A stretch of 11,955 nt of DNA from Nitrospirota bacterium (lineage in GTDB: Bacteria; Nitrospirota; Nitrospiria; Nitrospirales; UBA8639), in the NCBI GenBank assembly GCA_003235785.1, contig QJYE01000097.1:1-11955 (forward strand), read 5' to 3'. The notes under the pieces are model-generated. The model was given only the letters and a program-made list of their open reading frames with translations, was not told where the DNA came from and ran no database searches. The translations under genes and the position numbers were made by a program. This document shows, piece by piece, positions 1-7,128 of this stretch; within the stretch, counting starts at the first letter, position 1, and every line of letters begins with the position of its first letter.

Positions 1-849
1 GAGATGGCCAACAAGTGGAAGCGTGAGATTCATCCCATTCTTTTGGGTCGTGGCCTTTTGCTGAAGAGATTGCAATGATTCATTGATGGGTTGTAACAGT
101 TGATCGAAGGTTGGGCCGTTGATCCATGCGCCTGGAATAGGGCGTTCTTCGGGCGAGGCTGCATAAATGGCTAATGGTTTTTGGGCAAGGCCTTTCCGTG
201 CTTCATATCGACTGAGCAGAGGCCCGGTCACGGTGAGATATCCGGCCGCTCCGTTTTCCTTGGCGATGTGGGCCTTTTGTTCATGCGTGAACCAGGGGGA
301 ATAGGTGGGAGGTTTGCCGCGAAGGAATAGGACAAGACGGTTGGTGACATCGATTCCCTGGTAGTCATTTCTGTTCATGGCAGGATCGACAATGCCATAT
401 CCCACAAAGACGAGAGGGGCCATGAGATTGACGGAAGGGGAGTCGAGGACAGGGAGGAAATCTTGGCTGATGTCAAAGGTGACGAATTTCTCTTTACCCC
501 GGCCACCGCTTGTAGAGAGTTCCAGTGTGGCTGGTGGAAGCAGGTGTAACGCTGAAAAGGGAGTGCGTTGAACCCATTGTGCAGGTTCTCCTTGCTTGAT
601 GGCCGGTACAATGGGGATCAACCCCAATGCTTCCAAACGTTTGGTGATGAATCGGGCTGATTCTTCTCCACCGTTCGTCCCGGTCTGACGTCCTTGAAAG
701 CGTGGGCTGCTTAAGGCTTCAATATCTTCGAGAATGCCCTCAAGATGAACGTGGTTTTTCCCCTTACCAGGCTGTTGCCAATCCATGCCCCATACCCAAG
801 AGGTATTCCAACATCCTATGAGGATCAGCACCGAAAAAAATTTGAGCAT
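1..849 (-). CDS. Exported M28-family metallopeptidase with PA domain, N-terminal part (runs off left edge)
   Basis: Reading the minus strand from the ATG at 849 gives 283 residues with no stop up to base 1. The N-terminus has a short export signal (Lys3, then a hydrophobic run to about residue 20). LIGC at residues 10-13 could be a lipobox, though early for one. Residues 44-75 (LSSPRFQGRQTGTNGGEE, then ARFITKRLEALGL) match the start of M28 aminopeptidases. Residues 144-183 (VFVGYGIVDP, DYQGIDV, VLFLRGKPP) are the usual PA-domain segment inserted in secreted M28 enzymes. The zinc-binding catalytic half should lie outside the window, so activity cannot be judged here. Known members remove N-terminal amino acids from peptides in the periplasm or outside the cell. 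No strong ribosome binding site is visible. The gap of 190 bases to the haem protein gene leaves open whether it belongs to the signalling operon. Confidence 0.85.
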   Translation of the reverse strand, partial: MLKFFSVLILIGCWNTSWVWGMDWQQPGKGKNHVHLEGILEDIEALSSPRFQGRQTGTNGGEESARFITKRLEALGLIPIVPAIKQGEPAQWVQRTPFSALHLLPPATLELSTSGGRGKEKFVTFDISQDFLPVLDSPSVNLMAPLVFVGYGIVDPAMNRNDYQGIDVTNRLVLFLRGKPPTYSPWFTHEQKAHIAKENGAAGYLTVTGPLLSRYEARKGLAQKPLAIYAASPEERPIPGAWINGPTFDQLLQPINESLQSLQQKATTQKNGMNLTLPLVGHL

Positions 850-1039
850 TTCTGCACTATTCCATAACAGGGATGAGTATGGAAAGAGAGATAAACTGGT
901 CGCTTGATCGATAGAGGATAATGGTGTCTACACGACTGGTTATGGGAGGGAAGGGTTGTTGTGAGGGTACCGATACAATCACGCCTCGGCCATTGGGGTA
1001 TGATTGTTCTGAGTGGTGTTTCAGCGAGGGGCTAACTGG

Positions 1040-1636
1040 TCATTCATCCAACGGAATGGTGATCACGACGCCACCCATGAGATCTCCCACTTGAAAGTCT
1101 CGTTTCGGACTGAGGGGGTGGGAATTGTGGCAGATGATGCAAGCCTGGGTGATGCCTTTGTCAGCATAAATGGACTGAAAAAACTTCTTTTTTCCGCTGG
1201 TCACAATGCCGCGTTGCGGGGTATCAGGTGCGTCTTGTAGGTCTTCCAGCGCCTTGCGCTCAAACTCTGTGGCTGGCCCATTGCGTCGATGAATAGGCCA
1301 GAGACTGATGAGGCGAAATCTGACGCCATGGCCGGATTCTGCCACCAGCTTGCTGGAATAATGTAAAAATTGGGCCGGCAACGGAATGGCATTGCTACTT
1401 TCCCAGTCTTCTCTGGCTAACACGATCCCTTTCTCTTGCATTCGTTTGACCACGTAGGTGGTATAGATATTTCGGTCAGCTTCGATAATCGAATGCAAGT
1501 AGTCGGAAACTTTTTCAGGAGAGAGGGATGGTGGCGGTGAGGGCGCGGTTGCCTGAAGATCTTGGGTGGGCACGATAGCTACACTGGTGAGGAGCAGGCT
1601 TGCGAGCAGGAAGCATTGGCTAGTCGTGATGTTCAT
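1040..1636 (-). CDS. Exported DUF3365 (Tll0287-like) single c-type haem protein
   Basis: The 198-residue product starts with a signal peptide (hydrophobic residues about 8-22, likely cleavage near LQA at 27-29), followed by a Pro/Ser-rich linker. The rest matches the DUF3365 family: a helical N-terminal part, then CIICHNSHP at residues 166-174, where Cys166, Cys169 and His170 form a CxxCH haem-attachment site, and then a final strand region (DFQVGDLMGGVVITIPL). DUF3365 has a PAS-like fold and in other bacteria is often the extracytoplasmic sensor part of histidine kinases; here it stands alone. I chose the ATG at 1636 rather than the in-frame ATG at 1696, because 1636 directly precedes the signal peptide and overlaps the upstream kinase stop as ATGA, a standard translational coupling arrangement. 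It is the last gene of the signalling cluster. A role as periplasmic redox or gas sensor, or partner of the kinase, is inference. Confidence 0.85.
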   Translation of the reverse strand: MNITTSQCFLLASLLLTSVAIVPTQDLQATAPSPPPSLSPEKVSDYLHSIIEADRNIYTTYVVKRMQEKGIVLAREDWESSNAIPLPAQFLHYSSKLVAESGHGVRFRLISLWPIHRRNGPATEFERKALEDLQDAPDTPQRGIVTSGKKKFFQSIYADKGITQACIICHNSHPLSPKRDFQVGDLMGGVVITIPLDE

Positions 1637-4110
1637 GATCCATCGTCCTTCCTTGTGGTTGGGTGTTCGACTGAAAGAGGAAATGTGATGTGACATATGG
1701 TTCCTTGCTTAGGGTTATTCTCCAAGCGAATCTGTCCACCTAATTTCGTGATAATGCGATAGGCAACCGTCAGGCCTAATCCCGACCCTTCCCCCTGGCC
1801 TTTGGTCGTGAAAAACGGGTCGAAGACTTTAGGCAGGTGGGATGGGGCAATACCCGCACCGGTATCCGCGATGCGAATATGGATGCCTTCCTCATTCGCC
1901 GAAGTGCTGATATCGATGGTGCCCGTGCCGGATATGGCCTGAAATGCATTCGTGAGAACATTGGTCAACGCCTGGCCCAGTTCATAGGGTTTTGCTCGCA
2001 AGGGCGGGATGGTTTCCAGTCTTAGGTTGACGGTGATGGATTCAGACGGGAATTGTCCTTTGACGACATTGATGGCTTGCGTCAGTTGCGCATTGATATC
2101 GATGACCGTTTTCGACTCAAGGAATTGATTGCCAATTTGTCCGGTAAAGTCCCGGATGATTGCCGCCATCCGCTTGCCATGTTGTACAATATCCTTGGCG
2201 TACCCTTTCATGTTTTCCATGTTGTCTTCATCTTGAATCGCTTCGCCTAATCCGATGACTCCAACCAGGGGATTATTGAGCTCATGTCCGATTCCGGCAC
2301 TCAGGACGCCGAGGCTTGCCAGCTTTTCTCCTTGGATCAATTGATCTTGCAAGAGACTTTCTTCGGTGGAATCTCGAAGTACTAAGCCAATGCAAGCATC
2401 TTTTCCCGGATGCACGTGCACGGAAAACCAGCGATAACGGTAGGTTCGTTGGTTGAGTCGGAGTTCTTGTCGCGTGTCTCCAGTATCGCCCCAATTGGTT
2501 TGGGAGAGGGGATCTTTTAAGTTCTTGGTGTTGGGTTCCTGTGTTTTTGGAACGATTGGGGGCAGGGACGAATGCTTGACGGCTTCAATTTCCTGATGCA
2601 GTTTGGCTTGGGTGGCCGGATCGAGATTGAGCAGTTCAAAGAACGGGCGGCCTTCACTGTTTCCATTGGTAATGGCCAGGACATTTTTCGAGGCTTGATT
2701 GAGATATTCAATGGTCTCTTCCGGTGTGATCATGATGACGGGATCAGGGACACTATCCAGAATCTGAGAAGTGGATTCTTGCAGGTATTCCACTTCTTGG
2801 GTTTTTAAGGCCACCTGGCTTTCCAGTCCTGCAAATTGTGAGGCTAACTGTTCATTCATGCGATTGATTTCTTCAGCGAGTTCTTCAATTTCATCACCGG
2901 TGGTCATGACAATGGGTTCTTGAAATTCTCCTCGTCCGATTCGGCGGGCGGCTTCTTGAAGCCGTCGAATGGGTGCGCTGATCCGGTGAGCCGCCAGATA
3001 GCCTAAGGTGACTAACAACCCCACTCCCAAGATGCCGAACGCAGCTGTCCATTGAAAGAATTGTTGGATCGGCGCAAACAGTTCTTCAGAGGATTGCCAC
3101 ACAAACATATGCCACCCCACCCCGCTGGAGGCTCGGGTGATCCGACTCGTATTGTCCAGCGGGGCAAATCCGATAATGGAGGTATCCTGCCCGCCATGGC
3201 CATCACTGGGTGCGGATGTCCACCCCGCCTGCATGGGTGTGACCAAGGGAATCAGTTGCGGGTCACCTAGGGTTGTTCCGGTTGGCAGAATGGGACAACT
3301 GAGGACAACCCCACGGCTGTCAATAAGCATGACGTGTCCTGTTTTCCCAAAACGAATCGTCTCGATGGAGGGGGCGAAGAATTCTTTGACATCATACACG
3401 CGTCGCAGGATGCCAACAGCTTCATACCGCAACCTATCCATGATGGGAAGCGCTAACGTAAACGTATAGGTGTTCAGTTGAGGGTCAAAGGCGATGGGAC
3501 TCAAATATGGTTGCCCCACCCTCTTATGGAAGGCCCCCTGCCACCATGGTTCTTGTGCATGCAAATAGGATGGCTTGTGATCGATGCTGGCAATGAGCCG
3601 GCCAGCGATGTCCGTCATGTAGAGCGCTCGAGTGGCTGAGCGGGTAATAATCGGAATGGGATGTCCAGGGTCAATAAAGGTGCCTTCAATTTGTGCTTTG
3701 AGTTTTTCAGCTATGGGGCCTTGAGTGATTGCGTGAGCTTGATCAGGATCTCCAGCCTCCCACCGGGCTTGTTCCTGTTGTAAGACTTCGGCTGAGGCGC
3801 TCGGGCTGAGCGCGTTCAAGGCATCCCGTTGTTCCTCCAGGAATGTGACGATGTCGACGTCCGTGGTCAATAGCGCGGTTCGCGTTAATTCATCAGCCAC
3901 CACAATGTCAATTTTTCTGGCGGTTTCCGTGGCCAAGGCTTCAAAGCTGGCTCCATTGACCTCCTGAATTTTTTGTGTTCCTTGATAAAACGCCAGAAAT
4001 AACCCAATGAGGAGGGGTAATGCGCCGACCAACAGCATGGACAGGACCAATTTCGTGGTCAGGCCTTTTTTCCGTTTAATGGGTGTCTCGCTGGTGAGAA
4101 TGGTACTCAT
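1633..4110 (-). CDS. Membrane histidine kinase, Cache-HAMP-PAS-HisKA-HATPase
   Basis: This 825-residue sensor kinase has a first membrane helix at about 20-42, a long extracytoplasmic region (43-352) with features of a double Cache domain (for example EPWW at 187-190, and GKTGHVMLIDSRGVVL at 255-270), and a second helix at about 353-374. HAMP follows (375-427), then a short coiled coil (about 428-445) and a PAS domain (about 446-580) with a polar insertion at roughly 511-550. The transmitter has GIGHELNNP with probable phospho-acceptor His609, an N box around 717-727, DTGAG at 749-753, FDPFFTT at 763-769 and GSGLGL at 775-780. All key catalytic motifs are intact. It has no receiver of its own, so it must signal to a separate regulator, plausibly the one encoded upstream at 5388-5819. 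The Rossmann kinase gene ends 6 bases before its ATG, and the haem protein gene overlaps its stop. The ligand is unknown; Cache domains usually bind small molecules in the periplasm. Confidence 0.93.
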   Translation of the reverse strand: MSTILTSETPIKRKKGLTTKLVLSMLLVGALPLLIGLFLAFYQGTQKIQEVNGASFEALATETARKIDIVVADELTRTALLTTDVDIVTFLEEQRDALNALSPSASAEVLQQEQARWEAGDPDQAHAITQGPIAEKLKAQIEGTFIDPGHPIPIITRSATRALYMTDIAGRLIASIDHKPSYLHAQEPWWQGAFHKRVGQPYLSPIAFDPQLNTYTFTLALPIMDRLRYEAVGILRRVYDVKEFFAPSIETIRFGKTGHVMLIDSRGVVLSCPILPTGTTLGDPQLIPLVTPMQAGWTSAPSDGHGGQDTSIIGFAPLDNTSRITRASSGVGWHMFVWQSSEELFAPIQQFFQWTAAFGILGVGLLVTLGYLAAHRISAPIRRLQEAARRIGRGEFQEPIVMTTGDEIEELAEEINRMNEQLASQFAGLESQVALKTQEVEYLQESTSQILDSVPDPVIMITPEETIEYLNQASKNVLAITNGNSEGRPFFELLNLDPATQAKLHQEIEAVKHSSLPPIVPKTQEPNTKNLKDPLSQTNWGDTGDTRQELRLNQRTYRYRWFSVHVHPGKDACIGLVLRDSTEESLLQDQLIQGEKLASLGVLSAGIGHELNNPLVGVIGLGEAIQDEDNMENMKGYAKDIVQHGKRMAAIIRDFTGQIGNQFLESKTVIDINAQLTQAINVVKGQFPSESITVNLRLETIPPLRAKPYELGQALTNVLTNAFQAISGTGTIDISTSANEEGIHIRIADTGAGIAPSHLPKVFDPFFTTKGQGEGSGLGLTVAYRIITKLGGQIRLENNPKQGTICHITFPLSVEHPTTRKDDGS

Positions 4111-4116
4111 AAGTTT

Positions 4117-5199
4117 TCATCTGGAAGAGGCGTGTGCATGAGGAAAGACGAGGGAAAACGTGGTGCCTTTTCCCGGTGCGCTGTCCACGGTGAGTTCGCC
4201 TTGATATTTACGGACAAGGGTTCGGACATTGTAGAGGCCCAGGCCGGTGCCCTGCCCTGGGGCTTTGGTGGTAAAAAACGGGTCGAAAATTTTTGGTAAA
4301 TTTTCGGATGCAATACCTTTGCCTGTGTCCGTGATTGATATGCGAACCAGCTCCTTCTCTGTTTCTGCCGTGAGGGTGAGAAGCCCATGACCTTCCATCG
4401 CATGAATAGCATTTGTCATGAGATTGACAAAGACTTGGAACAATTCTTCCGGTTTAGCCTCAATAACCAGGTTCTCCTGATAATTTTTTACCACGGTGAT
4501 TTCATGCAGCTTGGTCGCAAACATGGCGATCTTGAGCGCTTCATCAAGGGTTGGTTGGATGTCAACTGGTATTGCCTCTGTGGCGTGGGACTCACGGGCA
4601 TAGAGGGTGATATTTTTCGCAATCATGTGGATGCGTTGGGCGGCGTCTTTGATGCCGGCGGCATGTTGCCGAATGGTGTTGAGGTCAGACTCATCCTGAA
4701 TCGCTTCGGCCATGGCGAGAATGATGTACAACGGATTGTTAATGTCGTGGGCAATGCCAGAGGCAAACGTGCCCATGCCCGCCAACTTTTCGGCTTGGAA
4801 TAATTGTGCCTGCATCAGGGATTCGTGTTGGATGATATCCCAGAGTACCTTGGAGGCGGCTCCTCCTAACACTTCGGTATTGGGGTGTTTATAACGATAA
4901 ATGTCGTCTTGAAGAGACGGGTTACCTGTCACATTCACAATTAAGTGAATATTAGGTTGTTGAATGAGCTGTAGGGCATCTTGAGTTGTGGGAATGTGAT
5001 GACGCTTGGCAAGTTTCAGTCCCGGTGCCTCCCTATCGTGGTCCGCGACTCCCATCAGATGAATACGGGGAAGGGTAAGGAGCGATTCCAGTAGGGCCTT
5101 CCCACCTTTCCCAGCCCCAAGAATGACTACATTGATTGGTGATTCGGTCATCGTCGGCAGTTCGGACACCTTGTGTTGTTCTCCCTGTTGCAGATTCAT
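4117..5199 (-). CDS. Soluble histidine kinase with N-terminal Rossmann (nucleotide-binding-like) sensor domain
   Basis: The 360-residue product has no membrane segment. Residues 23-120 look like a dinucleotide-binding Rossmann fold: a beta strand VVIL, the glycine motif GAGKGG at 28-33, a second strand ending VADHD (50-55), then INVTGNP-like strand and turn around 87-95. After a short helix comes a complete transmitter: GIAHDINNP with His151 as probable phospho-acceptor, N box NLMTNAIHAM (259-268), DTGKG (291-295), FDPFFTT (305-311) and GTGLGL (317-322). The core resembles that of the next kinase, down to a shared EAIQDE after the His box. ATG 5199 has no visible ribosome binding site; GTG 5169, preceded by GGGAG at 11 bases, or ATG 5151 are possible starts and keep the Rossmann domain whole. 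It lies 6 bases upstream of the Cache kinase, so co-transcription is likely. Sensing NAD(P)(H) or another nucleotide is inference. Confidence 0.9.
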   Translation of the reverse strand: MNLQQGEQHKVSELPTMTESPINVVILGAGKGGKALLESLLTLPRIHLMGVADHDREAPGLKLAKRHHIPTTQDALQLIQQPNIHLIVNVTGNPSLQDDIYRYKHPNTEVLGGAASKVLWDIIQHESLMQAQLFQAEKLAGMGTFASGIAHDINNPLYIILAMAEAIQDESDLNTIRQHAAGIKDAAQRIHMIAKNITLYARESHATEAIPVDIQPTLDEALKIAMFATKLHEITVVKNYQENLVIEAKPEELFQVFVNLMTNAIHAMEGHGLLTLTAETEKELVRISITDTGKGIASENLPKIFDPFFTTKAPGQGTGLGLYNVRTLVRKYQGELTVDSAPGKGTTFSLVFPHAHASSR

Positions 5200-5248
5200 G
5201 TTGACCGGCCGTGGAATATGTAGACATTCGTAGCGCTCCCTGTGTCAG

Positions 5249-5303
5249 GTAACGCCCACATGTTCCCAAAGCATAACGCCCTATCAAAATGATAGGGCGT
5301 TAC
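5249..5303 (-). promoter_or_regulatory. Perfect hairpin with a competing second arm, between response regulator and kinase genes
   Basis: Bases 5274-5285 (TAACGCCCTATC) and 5291-5302 (GATAGGGCGTTA) are perfect inverted repeats around AAAAT; counting the A-T pair at 5286/5290, the stem is 13 bp. A second copy of the left arm, GTAACGCCC at 5249-5257, can pair over 9 bp with GGGCGTTAC at 5295-5303, so two mutually exclusive stems are possible in the transcript. It lies in the 188-base gap between the response regulator stop and the Rossmann kinase start. There is no clear T-run on either side, so it is not a textbook intrinsic terminator. It could be an attenuator, an RNA processing or stability element, or a protein-binding palindrome. 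The symmetry is seen; the function is inference. Confidence 0.6.
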
Positions 5304-5387
5304 GGACTTTCGTGAAATTGTGCTCATTGAGTATTGTTCCCTTTCAGGCCTGCGGGCCAAGATGGAAACGACGGGCAATGAGAGATG

Positions 5388-5819
5388 TTACAACCGAGTG
5401 ATTTCTCTTTGGTCAATTGCTTTGGCCACGGCGCCAATCAATTTTTCCTTTTCAACAGGCTTGACTAGATAATCGACGATGCCCTTTTTCAGGAATCCCG
5501 TGGCCATTTCCATATCAGGGAAACCTGTGAGGACGATTAAGGGAACACTCGGCCATTGTTGTTGGAAATAGTTAATGGCTTCGACTCCATTGACCTTGGG
5601 CATGCGAATGTCAGAAATAATGACGTCCAACAACAGAGGGTTTTCGCCTTCCTTAATGGCCGCAATAGCCTTTTCGCCATCTTCGGCTTCAATCACATCA
5701 TACCCGGCTTTGGTCAGCGTCATTTTGACAACTTTTCTGACATCCGGTTCATCATCCACAATGAGTACCCGGCCTTTGGTTTCATGGCCACCAAACATAC
5801 CTCCAGTACCTTCAGACAT
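5388..5819 (-). CDS. Single-domain response regulator (receiver only, CheY-like)
   Basis: The 143-residue product is one receiver domain after a short Gly-rich N-terminus. Its key residues are all present: acidic pair Asp22-Asp23 (VLIVDDEPD), phospho-acceptor Asp70 (IISDIRMP), Thr98 (LTGFPD) and Lys120 (LVKPVEK). No DNA-binding or enzymatic output domain follows, so phosphorylation must act through protein contact or as a step in a relay. The ATG at 5819 is chosen over an ATG 33 bases upstream because a perfect AAGGAGG lies 6 bases before it. It is the first gene of the cluster, upstream of two kinases without receivers, so it is the natural phosphate acceptor for one or both. Which kinase it serves, and what it acts on, cannot be read from the sequence. 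Confidence 0.93.
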   Translation of the reverse strand: MSEGTGGMFGGHETKGRVLIVDDEPDVRKVVKMTLTKAGYDVIEAEDGEKAIAAIKEGENPLLLDVIISDIRMPKVNGVEAINYFQQQWPSVPLIVLTGFPDMEMATGFLKKGIVDYLVKPVEKEKLIGAVAKAIDQREITRL

Positions 5820-5825
5820 ACCTAA

Positions 5826-5832
5826 CCTCCTT
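5826..5832 (-). promoter_or_regulatory. Strong ribosome binding site for the response regulator
   Basis: The minus strand reads AAGGAGG followed by six bases and ATG at 5819. This fixes the start 33 bases inside the longest possible frame, and is the strongest Shine-Dalgarno match in the window. Confidence 0.85.
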
Positions 5833-5859
5833 TGTGTAATACCCAACGACATGTTGGAA

Positions 5860-5888
5860 AATAGATTTCATGTTTAACACCATTTCAA
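5860..5888 (-). promoter_or_regulatory. Candidate sigma-70 promoter for the signalling cluster
   Basis: On the minus strand TTGAAA (5888-5883) is followed after 17 bases by TCTATT (5865-5860). This gives 5 of 6 and 4 of 6 matches to the consensus and predicts a leader of about 34 bases before the response regulator ATG. A further -10-like TAGAAT lies at 5943-5938 with a poor -35 box. Placement upstream of the first gene supports it, but it is only a sequence match. Confidence 0.4.
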
Positions 5889-6087
5889 TCATTTGTGACG
5901 GTGATGGCTGTAGGAATGCTGATCATCTCTGAAGGGGATTCTAACGTATTGAAAAAATAGTAGAAAGAGGAAATTTTAGGGGGCTTGCAATTATTCAACA
6001 AAAAGCTCACGGTATAAGGTTTTATCTGCAAGCCTGGATTTTGGCCTATTTGGGGGTATTTTTCTCAGTTTTTCAATGCCCTTGGGA

Positions 6088-6115
6088 TTGACGCTAGCTA
6101 TGGGCGGTGTACATT
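6088..6115 (+). promoter_or_regulatory. Candidate sigma-70 promoter for the gene at 6171
   Basis: TTGACG (6088-6093), a 16-base spacer and TACATT (6110-6115) match the consensus at 5 of 6 and 4 of 6 positions, and would start transcription about 50 bases upstream of the probable TTG start. It sits about 200 bases from the opposing candidate promoter in the divergent region 5820-6170, where I see no gene. Confidence 0.4.
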
Positions 6116-6170
6116 GTGAGGGAATAAGGTTGGGCGAAGGCTTCTGATTGAGGCAAAAGGGAGTGACGTA

Positions 6171-6746
6171 TTGGGCCGTCAAAGGATGTCGAAAACCAGG
6201 GTATTCCATGTTTTGCTCTTGGTGTGCGGTTTGGGTGGTAACAGCCTCATCGGGGAATCTGTTGCTCAGGACGTGCCACGTTCTGTCTCGAAAGAGGGGC
6301 AGAGGGAATTGACCTCAAAAAAACCGGGTCAGGTGGTTCCGTTTGCGGGCTATGAAGAGCGGTTACGGCAATCCTCGCGTTGGCAAACCATGACTCCGGA
6401 GGAGCAAGCGCAGGCGCTTGAAAAAATTGACCGGGCACGAAAGACATTTATTGAGAAACAGCAACAATTGAACGCCCGGTATCAAGATCACATTAAAGAA
6501 CTGGAGAAACCGCGAGAATCTCTGATGAGGAAGAGGAGAAATCGCCAGAAATATGAAGATTCCGATATCTCATGGAGTCGATTCCAAGCCTTACCCATAG
6601 ACAAGCGATTCACATTGGAACGTCAACTAGGTTTGGATAAGGTTGTGTCTTCACAGCAGCAACGTACATTTCAGGAGCGTCTGGATCGTCTGCCATCTTT
6701 GAAGCGAGATCATATCATTCGTCAGATTCAACAGGTTTCACCGTAA
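6171..6746 (+). CDS. Exported basic helical protein of unknown function
   Basis: The 191-residue product has an export signal (Arg/Lys-rich start, hydrophobic residues about 12-28, possible cleavage after SVA at 30-32). The mature part is highly charged and predicted helical: RWQTMTPEEQAQALEKIDRARKTF, here read in two halves around residues 70-93, then a Gln/Lys/Glu-rich stretch to about 125 and a Gln/Arg-rich C-terminus. The W..MTPEEQ pattern recalls periplasmic helical proteins such as the DUF3106 and Spy/CpxP types, but the match is too loose to assign. The TTG at 6171 is preferred because AGGGAG ends 7 bases before it; the ATG at 6186 has AAAGG directly against it, too close to serve. Either start keeps the signal peptide. 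The gene is transcribed away from the signalling cluster and stands alone. Confidence 0.75.
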   Translation: MGRQRMSKTRVFHVLLLVCGLGGNSLIGESVAQDVPRSVSKEGQRELTSKKPGQVVPFAGYEERLRQSSRWQTMTPEEQAQALEKIDRARKTFIEKQQQLNARYQDHIKELEKPRESLMRKRRNRQKYEDSDISWSRFQALPIDKRFTLERQLGLDKVVSSQQQRTFQERLDRLPSLKRDHIIRQIQQVSP

Positions 6747-6769
6747 CGGGCCTCTTCTCGTTCTCATCC

Positions 6770-6804
6770 CCCGATACGTCTTCGGTTTCCGTATCCGGTT
6801 TTCT
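6770..6804 (+). terminator. Possible intrinsic terminator after the gene at 6171
   Basis: GATACG (6773-6778) and CGTATC (6790-6795) form a stem that extends, across one mismatch, into CC/GG, with an 11-base loop. TTTTCTG follows at 6799-6805. It starts about 25 bases after the stop codon, in the right place and orientation, but the stem is modest and the T-run short. Confidence 0.4.
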
Positions 6805-7128
6805 GAGAATTCCCATAATTTTGGCCATCAGGTGGTCGATAGATTGTCTGATGGATCAACTATATGCAGGAGAAGACGGTTGGGGATAAGGGGAATAGAA
6901 CTTGTTGCCGTAGGATCGATGATCTGGTGTTCGCTCTCGTGCTGAGCTTGGGCATGCAGGTAGGTGCCTCACACCTTGAAATATTCAAAAAACGGGAAAA
7001 GCACAAGCGGAGTTCATGAGAGGGCGAGCGCGGACATCCACGTCATCAAGGTGAACAATTGGATGACTTCGTCCATCAAAGGATAGAGAAGGGTGAGAGC
7101 GGCAGAATCCATAAAAATGGGAATGGCG
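6805..7128. other. Stretch without a recognisable gene
   Basis: These 324 bases lie between two converging genes (6171-6746 plus, 7129-8889 minus). Short open frames occur on both strands, but none has a convincing ribosome binding site, protein-like composition or family motif. I see no tRNA-like fold, no repeat family and no clear terminator for the radical SAM gene. Confidence 0.5.

Noticed and set aside
1637..1696. Upstream ATG at 1696 as start of the haem protein
   Set aside because: It would add 20 polar residues before the signal peptide and a 64-base overlap with the kinase; the ATGA overlap at 1636 is the normal arrangement.
3137..3469. 110-codon plus-strand open frame
   Set aside because: It lies antisense inside the Cache domain of the kinase, which has clear family motifs in the other strand.
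4387..4803. 138-codon plus-strand open frame
   Set aside because: It is antisense to the Rossmann kinase transmitter; its length is a by-product of the codon composition of the real gene.
5820..5852. Upstream ATG at 5852 as start of the response regulator
   Set aside because: The strong AAGGAGG lies between this ATG and the one at 5819, which it serves at ideal spacing.
5991..6209. 72-codon open frame on the minus strand
   Set aside because: It overlaps the start and candidate promoter of the gene at 6171, is Pro-rich without a domain-like pattern and has no ribosome binding site.
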